Source: Candidatus Aminicenantota bacterium
Lineage (GTDB): Bacteria > Acidobacteriota > Aminicenantia > JAMOAD01
Direction of reading: 5' to 3'
DNA length: 63,122 nt
Assembly (NCBI GenBank): GCA_027067555.1
Contig: JAMOVU010000010.1
Location: 1 to 63,122 of the forward strand
Part shown: in pieces, positions 25,150 to 35,400 of the stretch
Layout: each line of letters opens with the position of its first letter
How positions within the stretch are numbered: position 1 is the first letter of the stretch
Made by a program: the position numbers and the translations under genes
The notes under the pieces: model-generated
The model's database searches: none
Told to the model about the DNA's origin: nothing
Seen by the model: the letters and a program-made list of their open reading frames with translations, nothing else

Positions 25150-28100
25150 TTATTTTTTTATTAATAAAGAAACCATTTTCCATGTTCTTACTTTAATTCC
25201 ATTTCTTCTTGGTTTTGTAAATCTCCATTGGTCAATGACTTTAGCCATTTTTTGTTCCATTCCTGCTACAGGTGGAATTGATCTTATTACTCTAAATTTT
25301 TCGACCTTTCCATCCGGTCCAACAAGCATCTGGATAAATAGCCTCACATTACCAAGCCTTGCTTCTTCATAGGTTAAGCTTGGGATTCCTCTTTTTAAAA
25401 TTTTTAGAGGTTTGTCCAGTGTATTGAGAGGAACAACTTCTCCTTCTTTAAAAGCTGGTTTTTGAACCTCGGGCTTTGATAGAGGTGTTTTTTGAGGTTT
25501 TACTTGATTTGATTGTTGAGTTTGATTGGTTGTGTTTGTTTGCTGAGAATTAACATTTTGATTGTTCTGGGTATTATTGTTTGCACTGGTATTCGTTTGC
25601 TGATTGTTTGCAGTGTTCTGAGGCTGTTGGTTGCTCTTTGCACTTTGAACCTGAGAAAGTGTATTTTGGATGCTCTTATTTTGATTCTTTTGATTTGTCT
25701 GTTTTTGCTGAGAAACTATATTTTTATTCTGGTTTGTTTTTTTAGGCTTTTTGGTGGTTTTGGGAGGAGTTGTTATTGTTTTAGTTTTCTGATTCTGAGC
25801 CTTTATTTTATTTTGTGCCTGATTGATGTTTGATTGAGTTTTTTGTTGATTCTGAGATGTTGTATCTATTTTCTGCTGAGTAGTTTGCTGTGTTTGTGTA
25901 TTTTGGTTTGTGAACTGAGTGTTTTGTGTGTTTTGAGTTGTATCAATGTTGGTTTGTAAATCCTGACTCTCTGTTGTTTGTTCATTTGTGAGATTACTTT
26001 CAACGGGTAAATTTTGTGATGCGATAGTTTTTTCTTTTTTTACAGGAGCTGGATTTATAGGGAATTCTTTTATTGCAACATAATTTGAATAAAAGTAATA
26101 GCCGGCTCCTCCTAAAATAACCATTAAAATTATTATAATAAGAAGAGCTTTTGAGGATTTTTTCTCCTCCATTAACACTGATTCTATTTCTTCATTTAAT
26201 TCTTTTACTTTTTCCTTACTTTTATCTTCTTTGACCTCTTTGACGGGCTTTTCTTTTTCAGTAGAGGGTTCTATTATTTCTTTAATTTTCTCTTTTTTCT
26301 TCTCTTCCAATATTTTTTCAGTTTTCTCAACTCTTCGAATTTCTTTTTTCTCTTCCTCTGGAGTTTCAATTACTTCTTCTACTTTCTTTTCCTCTTTTTT
26401 CCTTATTATTTCATCAAATTCCTTTTTCTTTTTGATAATTTCTGTTGTATCTTCTATTGAAAATCCCTCTTTTCTGACCTCTTCCGGAAACATTCTTGCC
26501 ATAAACTTTGATAAGATATCTTTCATAATAGCCACATTGTTTACCTCTTTAACAAGCTCTTTTTCAATTTCATTGCTAAGCTCTTTTGCTGTCTGGTATC
26601 TGTCGTCAGGAGATTTCATGAGGCATTTTTTTATTATTTTTAAAATATTTTCTGAGATAGATTTATTCCATATATTGGGAGGATCATACTCAACTTTTCT
26701 CACTTTTTCTAAGATGGCCGTTTCTGAAGTTGCAATAAATGGATTTCTTAAGGTTAGCATTTCATAAAGTAAAACACCAATTGCGAATATATCTGATCTG
26801 CTATCAATGTCCTCTTTACCCATTGCCTGTTCAGGAGACATATAAATAAGTTTTCCCTTTAAACCTCCTGCTACCGTTTGATGTAATTTTATTTTTGCCT
26901 TTGAAATGCCAAAATCTGTTAATTTAACCTCTCCTTCGTATGATAGAAGAATATTGTTGGGATTCACATCTCTATGAACTATATTTAAAGGTTCTCCTTT
27001 TGAATCTTTTTTTCGATGGGCATAGTCAAGTGCATCACTTATTTTCAAAGCAATATATAGGGCTATATCCATTGGTAGTGACTTTTTTTGTTTCCTTAAT
27101 TTCTTTAACACAGCTCCGAGATCTTTCCCTGACACATATTCCATTGCGATTATGTATTCATTGTTCATCTTCCCCAAGTCAAAAATCTGGACTATATTAG
27201 GGTGAGAAAGAGATGCCGCTATTCGAGCTTCATCAATAAACATTGTTATAAAATCATCATCCTGAGCAAGATGTGGTAATATTTTCTTAATTGTAACTAT
27301 TTTTTCAAAGCCGACAGGCCCTTTTTGCTTGGCTTTGTATATTTCCGCCATACCTCCTGTTGCAATTTTGCTTAAAAGTTCGTAACGCCCCTCAATTTTA
27401 TCAACATTTTTTTGGATTTCCTCTTTCTTCTCTTCAAGTTCTTTTTTTAATTTTTCCTGTTCTTCTCTTTTTTCAGAGGTTCTGGCTGGTTTTTTATAAC
27501 CTGTTTTTTTTAGTTCAACGAGGGTTTTTCTTATTAATTTGTCTATATCATCTGTTTCTATGTTTCTTTTAGTTTTCTTTTCCTCTTTTTTTATAACTTC
27601 TTTTTTCTTATCTTTTGGTGTTATTATGTCTGTTATTAATTTATCAATGTCCAGGGTATCACTTTTTTTATGGGAATGTTTATCATGATGCACTGTCTCT
27701 TTTTCAGGTTCTATTTCCTGAATTTCTGGAATTTCCTCTTTGGCTTCCTCAATTTCATTGATTTCCTCAATTTCTTCTATCTCTTCTATTTCTTGTTTAA
27801 CCTCTTCGTGGTTAAAATTCTGAGTTTTTTCTATCTCTTTTTCAACTTTTTCTTTTTCTTTGTTTATGTCTTTTTCAACTTTTTCATTTATTTCTTTAAG
27901 AATATCTCCGAATAAATCATCTGAGCTCATTAATTCTCTCTCTTCCGGGGATATTTCTTTACCTACCATTTTCTCCATTTCTTCTTTTTCAAATAATTGG
28001 GTTTTACCCTCATCATCTTCTTTTTCTTCTTCTAATTCGAGATTTAGCTTTTCTAATATTGTTTTTTTCAAAGATTCAAGAGAAAAAGGTTTTTCCAGAA

Positions 28101-28410
28101 AGGCAGAAGCTTTGTTAACACTTAAGGCTTTATTTTTAATTGAGCTTCCTTTGTATATACCTGAAACTATGAGAACTGGAAGAGCAGAGCCAAATTTTGT
28201 GTAAATTGTTTTTGAAAGTTTTAACCCATCAATTTTAGGGATAACTATTTCTGCTATAATTAAGTCAAAAGAATTATCAAGTATTTCCAATACCTGATTT
28301 CCGTCTTTTGCAATTACAATTTCTGCTTTGTACTTTGTAAAGAAATCTTTAATGCTTTTTATAAATTTTTGGTCAGTATCAACAATTAATACCTTTTTTA
28401 ATTTCTTCAC
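25150..28410 (-). CDS. Receiver - Ser/Thr kinase - TM - TonB C-terminal domain fusion
   Basis: A 1086-residue multidomain protein. Residues 5-120 form a response-regulator receiver in which the phosphorylated Asp is replaced by Glu54 (IIAEIVIPKIDG); the acidic pocket (Asp11, Asp13), Ser83 and Lys107 remain. A charged coiled-coil linker (120-335) leads to a Hanks-type kinase (about 338-610) with GGMAEIYKAK, HRDVNPNN, TDFG and SPEQ. After another charged stretch there is one transmembrane helix (about 750-775), a Gln/Asn/Thr-rich spacer (about 805-990) and a TonB/AgmX-like C-terminal domain (FIQMLVGPDGKVEKFRVIRS). The receiver and kinase should be cytoplasmic and the TonB domain periplasmic. 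GTG start with AGAGGTAAAAGA upstream. Confidence 0.85.
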   Translation of the reverse strand: MKKLKKVLIVDTDQKFIKSIKDFFTKYKAEIVIAKDGNQVLEILDNSFDLIIAEIVIPKIDGLKLSKTIYTKFGSALPVLIVSGIYKGSSIKNKALSVNKASAFLEKPFSLESLKKTILEKLNLELEEEKEDDEGKTQLFEKEEMEKMVGKEISPEERELMSSDDLFGDILKEINEKVEKDINKEKEKVEKEIEKTQNFNHEEVKQEIEEIEEIEEINEIEEAKEEIPEIQEIEPEKETVHHDKHSHKKSDTLDIDKLITDIITPKDKKKEVIKKEEKKTKRNIETDDIDKLIRKTLVELKKTGYKKPARTSEKREEQEKLKKELEEKKEEIQKNVDKIEGRYELLSKIATGGMAEIYKAKQKGPVGFEKIVTIKKILPHLAQDDDFITMFIDEARIAASLSHPNIVQIFDLGKMNNEYIIAMEYVSGKDLGAVLKKLRKQKKSLPMDIALYIALKISDALDYAHRKKDSKGEPLNIVHRDVNPNNILLSYEGEVKLTDFGISKAKIKLHQTVAGGLKGKLIYMSPEQAMGKEDIDSRSDIFAIGVLLYEMLTLRNPFIATSETAILEKVRKVEYDPPNIWNKSISENILKIIKKCLMKSPDDRYQTAKELSNEIEKELVKEVNNVAIMKDILSKFMARMFPEEVRKEGFSIEDTTEIIKKKKEFDEIIRKKEEKKVEEVIETPEEEKKEIRRVEKTEKILEEKKKEKIKEIIEPSTEKEKPVKEVKEDKSKEKVKELNEEIESVLMEEKKSSKALLIIIILMVILGGAGYYFYSNYVAIKEFPINPAPVKKEKTIASQNLPVESNLTNEQTTESQDLQTNIDTTQNTQNTQFTNQNTQTQQTTQQKIDTTSQNQQKTQSNINQAQNKIKAQNQKTKTITTPPKTTKKPKKTNQNKNIVSQQKQTNQKNQNKSIQNTLSQVQSAKSNQQPQNTANNQQTNTSANNNTQNNQNVNSQQTNTTNQTQQSNQVKPQKTPLSKPEVQKPAFKEGEVVPLNTLDKPLKILKRGIPSLTYEEARLGNVRLFIQMLVGPDGKVEKFRVIRSIPPVAGMEQKMAKVIDQWRFTKPRRNGIKVRTWKMVSLLIKK

Positions 28411-28459
28411 TCTTTTACCTCTTCAATCTATTTTAATCTATATTTTTCATTGATTTTTT

Positions 28460-28488
28460 ATTTTAATAAAAAAAGATTTTTTTGTCAA
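28460..28488 (-). promoter_or_regulatory. Promoter for the receiver-kinase-TonB operon
   Basis: On the minus strand a perfect TTGACA (28488-28483), 17-bp spacer and TAAAAT (28465-28460). A leader of roughly 40 nt with a ribosome site precedes the GTG at 28410. Confidence 0.7.
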
Positions 28489-28540
28489 AAAACTTTTGTA
28501 AAAAATGAAAATTATCATAAAAAAAATTTTATCTAAAGGA

Positions 28541-28569
28541 TTGAAGAAATACTTTAATTTTGCTATCCT
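28541..28569 (+). promoter_or_regulatory. Promoter for the outer-membrane-type protein
   Basis: TTGAAG (28541-28546), 17 bp ending in TGC, and TATCCT (28564-28569), with AAAGGAGA before the ATG. It diverges from the kinase promoter across 182 bp. Confidence 0.5.
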
Positions 28570-28592
28570 AATTCATAAAAAAGGAGACTGTA

Positions 28593-29855
28593 ATGAAAAG
28601 AAAGGTAATTGGTCTGATAGGAGTTTTTTTGATTTTTTTTTCTTCTTATTTAATGGCAAAATTTTCTACTGAAGAACTTAGAGAAATAATGAAAAAATCA
28701 GTTAATGTTTTTATTGATTGTCCTTTTTGTGATATGAATTACATTAAAACAAATGTAAATTTTGTAAATTTTGTAAGAGACAGAAAAGAATCGGATGTTC
28801 ATATTTTAATAACGAGGATTAGAGCCGGAAATGGAGGAAGGGAGTATACGCTTGATTTTATTGGACAGAGAAAATATGAAAAAATAAACAATAGATTGAA
28901 TTTCTTTACTCAAAAGGATAGTACAGATGAAGATATTAGAAAGGAAATGGTAAGAAACCTTAAGTTAGGGTTGATCCTTTATTTATCAACAACTCCTGTT
29001 TCAAAAATACTTGATATTAAGATAGATAATAAGAAAGTGGATAAAATCCCACAACCAGAGGATAAGTGGGATTATTGGGTATTTAATGTTGGTTTGAGAT
29101 TTTATTCTCAAGGGGAAGCTTTAAGGGGAGCTACCTCTGTTAGGTCAAATTTTTCAATTAATAGAGTAACTGAGGAATCAAAGCTTAGGATAGGATTATC
29201 CTTAAATAATAGATATAATTATTATCAAGTGGACTCAGAGAAAATAAAAAATACTGTTACAAATAAAAAGATACAGAGTATTTATGTAAGAAGTGTAAAT
29301 GATCACTGGTCTGTTGGGGCATGGTTTTCTTACGAAAACTCTTCCTATAAAAACTATATTTACGATATATCTCCTCAGCCTGCTGTTGAATATAATTTCT
29401 TTCCTTATAGCGAGTCCACAAGAAGGCAATTAAGGGTTCTTTATAGAGTAGGACCGAGGATTAATAAATATTATGAAGAGACTATTTACGGGAAGCTTGC
29501 AGAGACAGTATGGAAACAGGTCGTTAATGTTACTCTTGAAACAAAAGAAACATGGGGAACAACAGAACTCAGGGTATTTTCTTCAAATTTTTTGAATGAT
29601 TTTTCAAAACACCATCTGGGTGTTAGTGCTGATTTTAATTTTAGAATCATGAAGGGCCTCTCCATTGAATTAGCCGGACATTATAGTAGAATTCATGATC
29701 AAATTAATCTACCCAAAGGAGATGCTACACTTGAGGATATTTTACTAAGGCTAAAAGAGGTTGAGTCAAGCTATTATTATAAACTCTCAATTGGATTAAA
29801 TTTTACCTTTGGCTCAATCTACAGTAATATAGTTAATCCAAGATTTGGAAGTTAA
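28593..29855 (+). CDS. Predicted outer-membrane beta-barrel protein
   Basis: The 420 residues start with a signal peptide (KRKVIGLIGVFLIFFSSYLMA). Residues 38-135 form a conserved-looking soluble domain (VFIDCPFCDMNYIKTNVNFV, NFVRDRKESDVHILITRI, GNGGREYTLDFIG); I recall this motif set from uncharacterised outer-membrane proteins of diverse phyla but cannot name it. The rest alternates aromatic and polar residues as in a beta-barrel and ends in YKLSIGLNFTFGSIYSN. The two Cys in CPFC could form a disulfide. It is transcribed divergently from the transenvelope kinase, which makes a functional link possible. Function unknown. Confidence 0.7.
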   Translation: MKRKVIGLIGVFLIFFSSYLMAKFSTEELREIMKKSVNVFIDCPFCDMNYIKTNVNFVNFVRDRKESDVHILITRIRAGNGGREYTLDFIGQRKYEKINNRLNFFTQKDSTDEDIRKEMVRNLKLGLILYLSTTPVSKILDIKIDNKKVDKIPQPEDKWDYWVFNVGLRFYSQGEALRGATSVRSNFSINRVTEESKLRIGLSLNNRYNYYQVDSEKIKNTVTNKKIQSIYVRSVNDHWSVGAWFSYENSSYKNYIYDISPQPAVEYNFFPYSESTRRQLRVLYRVGPRINKYYEETIYGKLAETVWKQVVNVTLETKETWGTTELRVFSSNFLNDFSKHHLGVSADFNFRIMKGLSIELAGHYSRIHDQINLPKGDATLEDILLRLKEVESSYYYKLSIGLNFTFGSIYSNIVNPRFGS

Positions 29856-29867
29856 GTCACTTTATAG

Positions 29868-29896
29868 TTGACAAAATAAAACCATCTTTATAAAAT
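29868..29896 (+). promoter_or_regulatory. Promoter for yjbQ-fabD-tyrS
   Basis: TTGACA (29868-29873), 17-bp spacer and TAAAAT (29891-29896). A 22-nt leader with TAGGAGGA precedes the ATG at 29919. Confidence 0.75.
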
Positions 29897-29918
29897 TAAT
29901 CGAGTTTAGGAGGAAAAG

Positions 29919-30332
29919 ATGAAAAGTTATACAACATATCTTTTTTTTAATACTGAGAAAAGAAAGGATATAATACATATTACACCTGAAGTTCAGAAAG
30001 CGGTTAGAGAAAGCGGAATAAAAGAGGGATTTGCCCTGGTATCAGCTATGCATATAACAGCAGGTGTTATAGTGAATGATAATGAGCCCGGGCTACATGA
30101 AGATATTTTTGAATGGCTTGAGAAACTTGCTCCTTATGGTCCTCCCTATAAGCATCATCTTACGGGGGAGGATAATGGGGACGCACATTTGAAGTCAATC
30201 TTGGTGCATCATGAGGTTATTTTGCCAATAACAGCAGGAGAATTGGATTTGGGCCCCTGGCAAAGGGTTTTTTATCTTGAATTTGATGGCCAAAGAAGAA
30301 AAAGATTAATAATAAAAATAATAGGGGAGTGA
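29919..30332 (+). CDS. yjbQ: YjbQ / UPF0047 family protein
   Basis: A 137-residue YjbQ-family protein. [53 protein letters not shown] and YLEFDG are the family motifs. Members have been described as having secondary thiamine-phosphate synthase activity, but the physiological role is unclear. The ribosome site TAGGAGGA is strong. It precedes fabD by 6 bp. Confidence 0.92.
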   Translation: MKSYTTYLFFNTEKRKDIIHITPEVQKAVRESGIKEGFALVSAMHITAGVIVNDNEPGLHEDIFEWLEKLAPYGPPYKHHLTGEDNGDAHLKSILVHHEVILPITAGELDLGPWQRVFYLEFDGQRRKRLIIKIIGE

Positions 30333-30338
30333 TTAATA

Positions 30339-31268
30339 ATGAAGTCAGCGTTTTTATTTCCGGGTCAGGGTTCTCAAAAAGTAGGAATGGGAAAAGATTT
30401 TCATGAAAACAGCTCTCTGGCGAAGGAAATTTTTGAGATTGCAGAAGATTCTTTAAAGGTTAATCTTAGAAAAATCTGTTTTGAGGGACCGGAGGAAGAG
30501 CTTCAAAAAACAGAAAATACCCAACCGGCGTTATTAACAGTTAGCTACATTGCTTTTAAACTTTTTGAAGGAAATTTACCGGATTATGCTGCGGGACATA
30601 GTTTGGGAGAGTTCTCTGCTTATGCAAGTGCTAATACGTTAGAATTTTCCACTGCTGTGAAAATCGTAAGAAAAAGAGGGGAGTTTATGCAGGATGCTGT
30701 CCCTCTGGGAAAAGGGACAATGGCAGCGATAATAGGTGAGGAAATTGAGAAAATAAAAGAAGTTATTAATAAAGTTGATGGAATAGTTGAAATTGCCAAT
30801 TGGAATACTCACGAACAGGTGGTTATTTCGGGGGAAATTAATGCAGTTAATAAAACTATTGAGTTATTAAAACCGAAAAGACATGTAATGTTAAAGGTGT
30901 CAGCTCCTTTTCACTCTTCATTGATGGTAGAGGCAGAAAGGAGACTTTCCGAAGTACTTGATGCTACAAATTTTAGTGATCCGTCCTTTCCAGTGGTAAG
31001 AAATATTGATTATGAGATAGTAAGAGATAAAGATATGGCAAGGGAAGGGTTAAAAAAACAGGTATCATCAGGTGTTATGTGGTATCCTACAATGAAAAAG
31101 TTAATGGAAGAGCTTGAAGTGGAAGCTTTTATTGAATTTGGAGAGGGAAGAGTTTTAACCAATATGACAAGAAAAATCGCAAGACATCTAAACAGAGGGA
31201 TAAAAGTTTTCAATATTTCCAATATGAAATCATTGGAGGAGACAATTAATGAAATTCAAAAAACCTGA
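30339..31268 (+). CDS. fabD: Malonyl-CoA:ACP transacylase
   Basis: FabD loads malonyl groups onto acyl carrier protein for fatty acid synthesis. The 309 residues show [14 protein letters not shown], the nucleophile in [11 protein letters not shown] (Ser88), [20 protein letters not shown] and the catalytic His region SAPFHSSLM. It has no attached ACP and no other fab gene nearby. It overlaps tyrS by 20 bp. Confidence 0.94.
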   Translation: MKSAFLFPGQGSQKVGMGKDFHENSSLAKEIFEIAEDSLKVNLRKICFEGPEEELQKTENTQPALLTVSYIAFKLFEGNLPDYAAGHSLGEFSAYASANTLEFSTAVKIVRKRGEFMQDAVPLGKGTMAAIIGEEIEKIKEVINKVDGIVEIANWNTHEQVVISGEINAVNKTIELLKPKRHVMLKVSAPFHSSLMVEAERRLSEVLDATNFSDPSFPVVRNIDYEIVRDKDMAREGLKKQVSSGVMWYPTMKKLMEELEVEAFIEFGEGRVLTNMTRKIARHLNRGIKVFNISNMKSLEETINEIQKT

Positions 31269-32466
31269 AGAACAGTTTGAACTAATAAAAAAAGGAGCTG
31301 AAGAGATAATTCCGGAGGAAGAGCTTTTTAAAAAATTGGAAAGATCATACAAAGAGGGAAAGCCTCTGATAATTAAAGCAGGTTTTGATCCAACAGCACC
31401 CGATATTCATCTTGGGCATACTGTCCTTTTAAGAAAAATGAAGCATTTTCAGGATCTCGGACATACAGTGGTTTTTTTAATAGGTGATTTTACTGCTTTG
31501 ATAGGTGATCCTACCGGAAGAAATAAAACAAGGAAGCCTCTCACTAAAGAGGAGATCCTGAGAAATACGGAAACATATAAAAAACAGGTGTTTAAAATTT
31601 TAGATCCGGAAAAGACAGTTGTGGATTTTAACTCAAGATGGCTGGGAAAATTAACACTTGAAGACACTATTTATTTAACTTCAAAATACACTGTTGCACG
31701 GATTTTGGAAAGAGATGATTTTTCAAAAAGATATAAAAGTGGAATCTCAATATCCCTTCACGAACTTTTATATCCTCTCTGTCAGGCTTATGATTCTGTT
31801 GCTTTGAAAGCTGATGTTGAGTTAGGGGGAACGGATCAGAAGTTTAATTTACTTGTCGGAAGAGAAATCCAAAGAGAGTACGGACAGGAACCTCAGGCGA
31901 TTTTGACAATGCCAATTCTTGAAGGCCTTGATGGGGTAAATAAAATGAGCAAATCTCTGGGAAATTATATTGGTGTTTATGATCCACCATCTGAAATGTT
32001 TGGTAAAGTGATGTCCATTTCTGATGATCTTATGTATAGGTATTATTTGCTTTTAACAGATTTTTCAGAAAAAGAAATAGATGAATGGAAAAGGAAGGCC
32101 AAAAAAGGTGAAATAAATCCAAAAGATTTAAAAGTACAATTGGGGAAAGCAATAGTAAAGGATTTTTGGGGCGAGGAAGAAGCCAAAAAAGCTGCGGAAG
32201 AATTTGAAAAAGTATTTGCTAAAAAAAATGAAGTTCCTGAGGACACACCTGTTGTAAAATTTCAGGAGAGTAAATTAAGATTACTGGATGTCTTAAAACG
32301 ATCAATAAAGGATGTATCAAGTTCTGAGCTTAAAAGGTTAATAAAATCCGGTTCTGTTCAAATCAATGGGGAGAAAGTAATTGAGCCAAATAAAGAAATA
32401 GATTTAGAGAAAGAGCTAATTTTAAAAGTTGGTAAAAAAAGATTTTTTAGAATTAAAAAAGCTTAA
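31249..32466 (+). CDS. tyrS: Tyrosyl-tRNA synthetase
   Basis: Class I synthetase of 405 residues. The HIGH motif is HLGH (about 54-57) within [32 protein letters not shown] binds tyrosine, and KMSKS occurs as [12 protein letters not shown]. The C-terminal 60 residues form an S4 RNA-binding domain ([19 protein letters not shown]). The TyrRS-specific deep insertion pattern matches the shorter bacterial type. It is the last gene of the yjbQ-fabD-tyrS run and converges on the hybrid kinase gene. Confidence 0.95.
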   Translation: MKFKKPEEQFELIKKGAEEIIPEEELFKKLERSYKEGKPLIIKAGFDPTAPDIHLGHTVLLRKMKHFQDLGHTVVFLIGDFTALIGDPTGRNKTRKPLTKEEILRNTETYKKQVFKILDPEKTVVDFNSRWLGKLTLEDTIYLTSKYTVARILERDDFSKRYKSGISISLHELLYPLCQAYDSVALKADVELGGTDQKFNLLVGREIQREYGQEPQAILTMPILEGLDGVNKMSKSLGNYIGVYDPPSEMFGKVMSISDDLMYRYYLLLTDFSEKEIDEWKRKAKKGEINPKDLKVQLGKAIVKDFWGEEEAKKAAEEFEKVFAKKNEVPEDTPVVKFQESKLRLLDVLKRSIKDVSSSELKRLIKSGSVQINGEKVIEPNKEIDLEKELILKVGKKRFFRIKKA

Positions 32467-32478
32467 GACAATTATCTC

Positions 32479-35400
32479 TTATTTTTTAGTTCTTAAAATT
32501 TTTCTTATTTTTTGTGAAAGGTTTTCTATTGTATAAGGCTTTCCGAGAAAGTTAATACCTTTTTCAAGGAAACCCCTATTTACAATATGATTGTCAGTGT
32601 ATCCTGAGGTAAATAATACTTTTATATCTGGTATTAACTCTTTAATTTTAACAGATAGTTCTTTTCCATTCATTTCCGGCATGATAATATCTGTTATTAA
32701 TAGGTGAGGTTTTAAATTTTTTTCTTTTAGTAAAACCAAGGCATTTTTTCCATTAGTGGCGGATATTACATTGTAATTTAGGGATGCTAAAGCTTCTGTT
32801 ATAAAATTTCTAACATCTTTATCATCCTCTACAACGAAAATTAACTCACCTTTTCCACTATAGATTTTTTTGCTCTCTTTTCTTTTCACTGCTTTTGCTT
32901 TACCCTTTTTTTTCGCAACTGGCCAGTATATTTTAAATGTAGTACCTTTGTTTTCTTCAGAATAAACATTAATGTATCCATTGTTTTGTTTAATTATTCC
33001 GTAAACCGTTGATAATCCCAATCCTGTCCCTTTTCCTTTTTCCTTTGTTGTAAAAAAAGGCTCAAATATTTTGCTGAGATTTTCTTTTTTTATACCCTTT
33101 CCTGTATCACTCACAGATAATTCCACATAATCTCCTTCTCTGAACTCAAGATGTGTTTTTATATTTTCCTTTTCAAAGTGCCTGAACTTTGTTTCTATTG
33201 TTATTAATTTTTTTGAATTTTCTTTTTTTTCAAGAATTGCATCCCTTGCATTTATTACTAAATTTACAAGAATTTGTTCTATTTGCTGTTGATCCGCTTC
33301 TATCTTAGGTAATTTTTTGTTTAAGATTAATTTTATTTCTATATCTTCTCCGATTAGTCTTTTTAACATATTTATTGAGTTCTCAATTAATGTATTTAGA
33401 TTCACTATTTCTGTTCTTACTGTTTGCTTTCTACTAAAAGCAAGCAGTTGTTTTGTTAAGGATTCGGCCCTTTCTGAAGCTTTCTGGATGTTTTCTAATT
33501 TTGTTTTTATCTTTTTATTGATTTCTTTTGATTTTAATAAGATATTGGTATAACCTTTTATAACGGTTAATAAGTTGTTGAAATCATGAGCTATTCCTCC
33601 GGCTAATTTTCCAATTGCTTCCATCTTTTGAGATTGTATAAGTTGTTTCTGTAATTTGTTTCTTTCGGTTACATCCCTGTAATTTAATATAATCCCCCTT
33701 ACACTTGGAAGTTTTATAAGGTTGGTGGCTGTTCCTTCTATATCAAGCCAGTGACCATTAAAATGTCTAACTCTGTAATTAAATGAAAGGCTTTCTCCAT
33801 AACTTTTTTTTATTTTTTTAAAATCATTAATAAGTTTTTCTTTATCATCTGGATGAATATAATTGAAAATAGAATTATTTATAATAGTTCCTTTCGGGTA
33901 ACCCAATACCCTGTTTTTTGAAGGTGGCTCAAATACGACCTTCCCCTTTTCGTCAAGTATAATAATATTATCCTGGGCATTTTCAATAATACTCCTAAAA
34001 AATTCCTCCCTTGCCTTAAGTCTTTTTTCAGCTCTTTTTCTTATGGTAATTTCTTTTTTTAATTGTTCGAAATGTTGAGCTCTTTGAAGAGCTTCTGAAA
34101 TTTGATGAGCAAAAATTTCAATAGCTGTGATATCAGATTTTTTTAAGTTTTCTGAAATAACTATTATGGCTCCTTCAACTCTCTCATCTATTAAGAACGG
34201 AGAAATTACCAGTTGACTCAGCTTAAGAAGTTTTATTATCTGTTTTATGTCTTCTTTGTTTAGTTTAAAAACTTTTTTAATAAAATTATAGGGATTTTTT
34301 AAAAAAACGGACTTTTTATTATTTATAACTCTTGAGAATTCAGCAGTACTTGATACAGGGATTTTTAAGAGATCCTTTTTTGATTTTTTTATTATATTTT
34401 TTAGTTTTGTGACTTTTGTTTTAGGAAAGGAAATATAGGTAGGGGTTAGAGCTTTTCCCTCTTCGTTCAGAATAAAAAAATTAAAGTAAAACCCATTCTG
34501 TTTAAGAGAACGGGACACTCTTTTAAAAATTTCACTTCTTGTGAGAGCTGTTTGCATGGATTCACCGGCTTTTTTTAATACTTTTATCATTTTTTCTGAA
34601 TGCTTTTTTTGGGTTATATCTCTAATTATTACCTGAATGTAAATCTCCCCCTGAAGTTCAATTGAATTAAGACTTACCTCTGCATCAAATTTTTTCCCAT
34701 TGCATTTAAGGTGCACCCATTCGAAAAGTTGTGGCTTTCCATTGAGAGCCGCGTTGATTTTTTCAATGGCTTTTTCCTTTGAATTTTTTCCATCCGGCTG
34801 AAATTCCGGAGAAAATTTATAAGGTGGGGACCCAATTAACTGATCCTTTGTACATTCGAATATCTTTAGAGCTTGTTTATTGCAATCTATAAAAATGTCA
34901 TCTTTAATTAACAGGATAGCATCTCCGGCTGCACTAAAAAGAGTTCCGTAAAGTTTTTCGCTTTTTTTTATTTTTTCTTCTGCTTTTTTTTGCTCTGTTA
35001 TGTCAATTAGAACCCCCACCATTTTCAATGGTTCTCCTTTTTTGCTCCACTCAATGACCTTCCCTCTGTCAAAAACCCAGATCCACTCATTTTTTTTATT
35101 ATGAGTTTTTATTCTGTATTCAATTTCAAAAAGAGGAGTTTTCCCCTTAAGGTGATTATCTAATCTTTGTTTAAATAACTCAATATCATCGGGATGAATT
35201 AATCTTAACCAGTCATCAATGTTTTCACCTTCTTTTGGAGTGATTATTATTCTTTGCCACCTTTTATCACGAGTAATGATGTCCTTTTTTATATCCCAAT
35301 TCCAGGTTCCAAGATTTATTGTTTCCATTGTAAGATCAAGACTCTCTTCAGCTGTTGTTTTTTCTGTTTTTAAAAAACTTATCTTTTCTCCCATTGCTTG

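Noticed and set aside
25500-25990. Low-complexity, repeat-like DNA
   Set aside because: It is explained by codons for the Gln/Asn/Thr-rich spacer of the receiver-kinase-TonB protein; there are no exact unit repeats of fixed length.
26231-26767. 178-codon Ser/Phe-rich ORF on the plus strand
   Set aside because: It is antisense to the Ser/Thr kinase coding sequence, has no ribosome site and a low-complexity composition expected from the reverse of Lys/Glu codons.
32467-32478. Possible terminator between tyrS and the hybrid kinase
   Set aside because: The gap has T-rich runs but no stable hairpin; the same applies at other convergent ends, so no intrinsic terminators are called.
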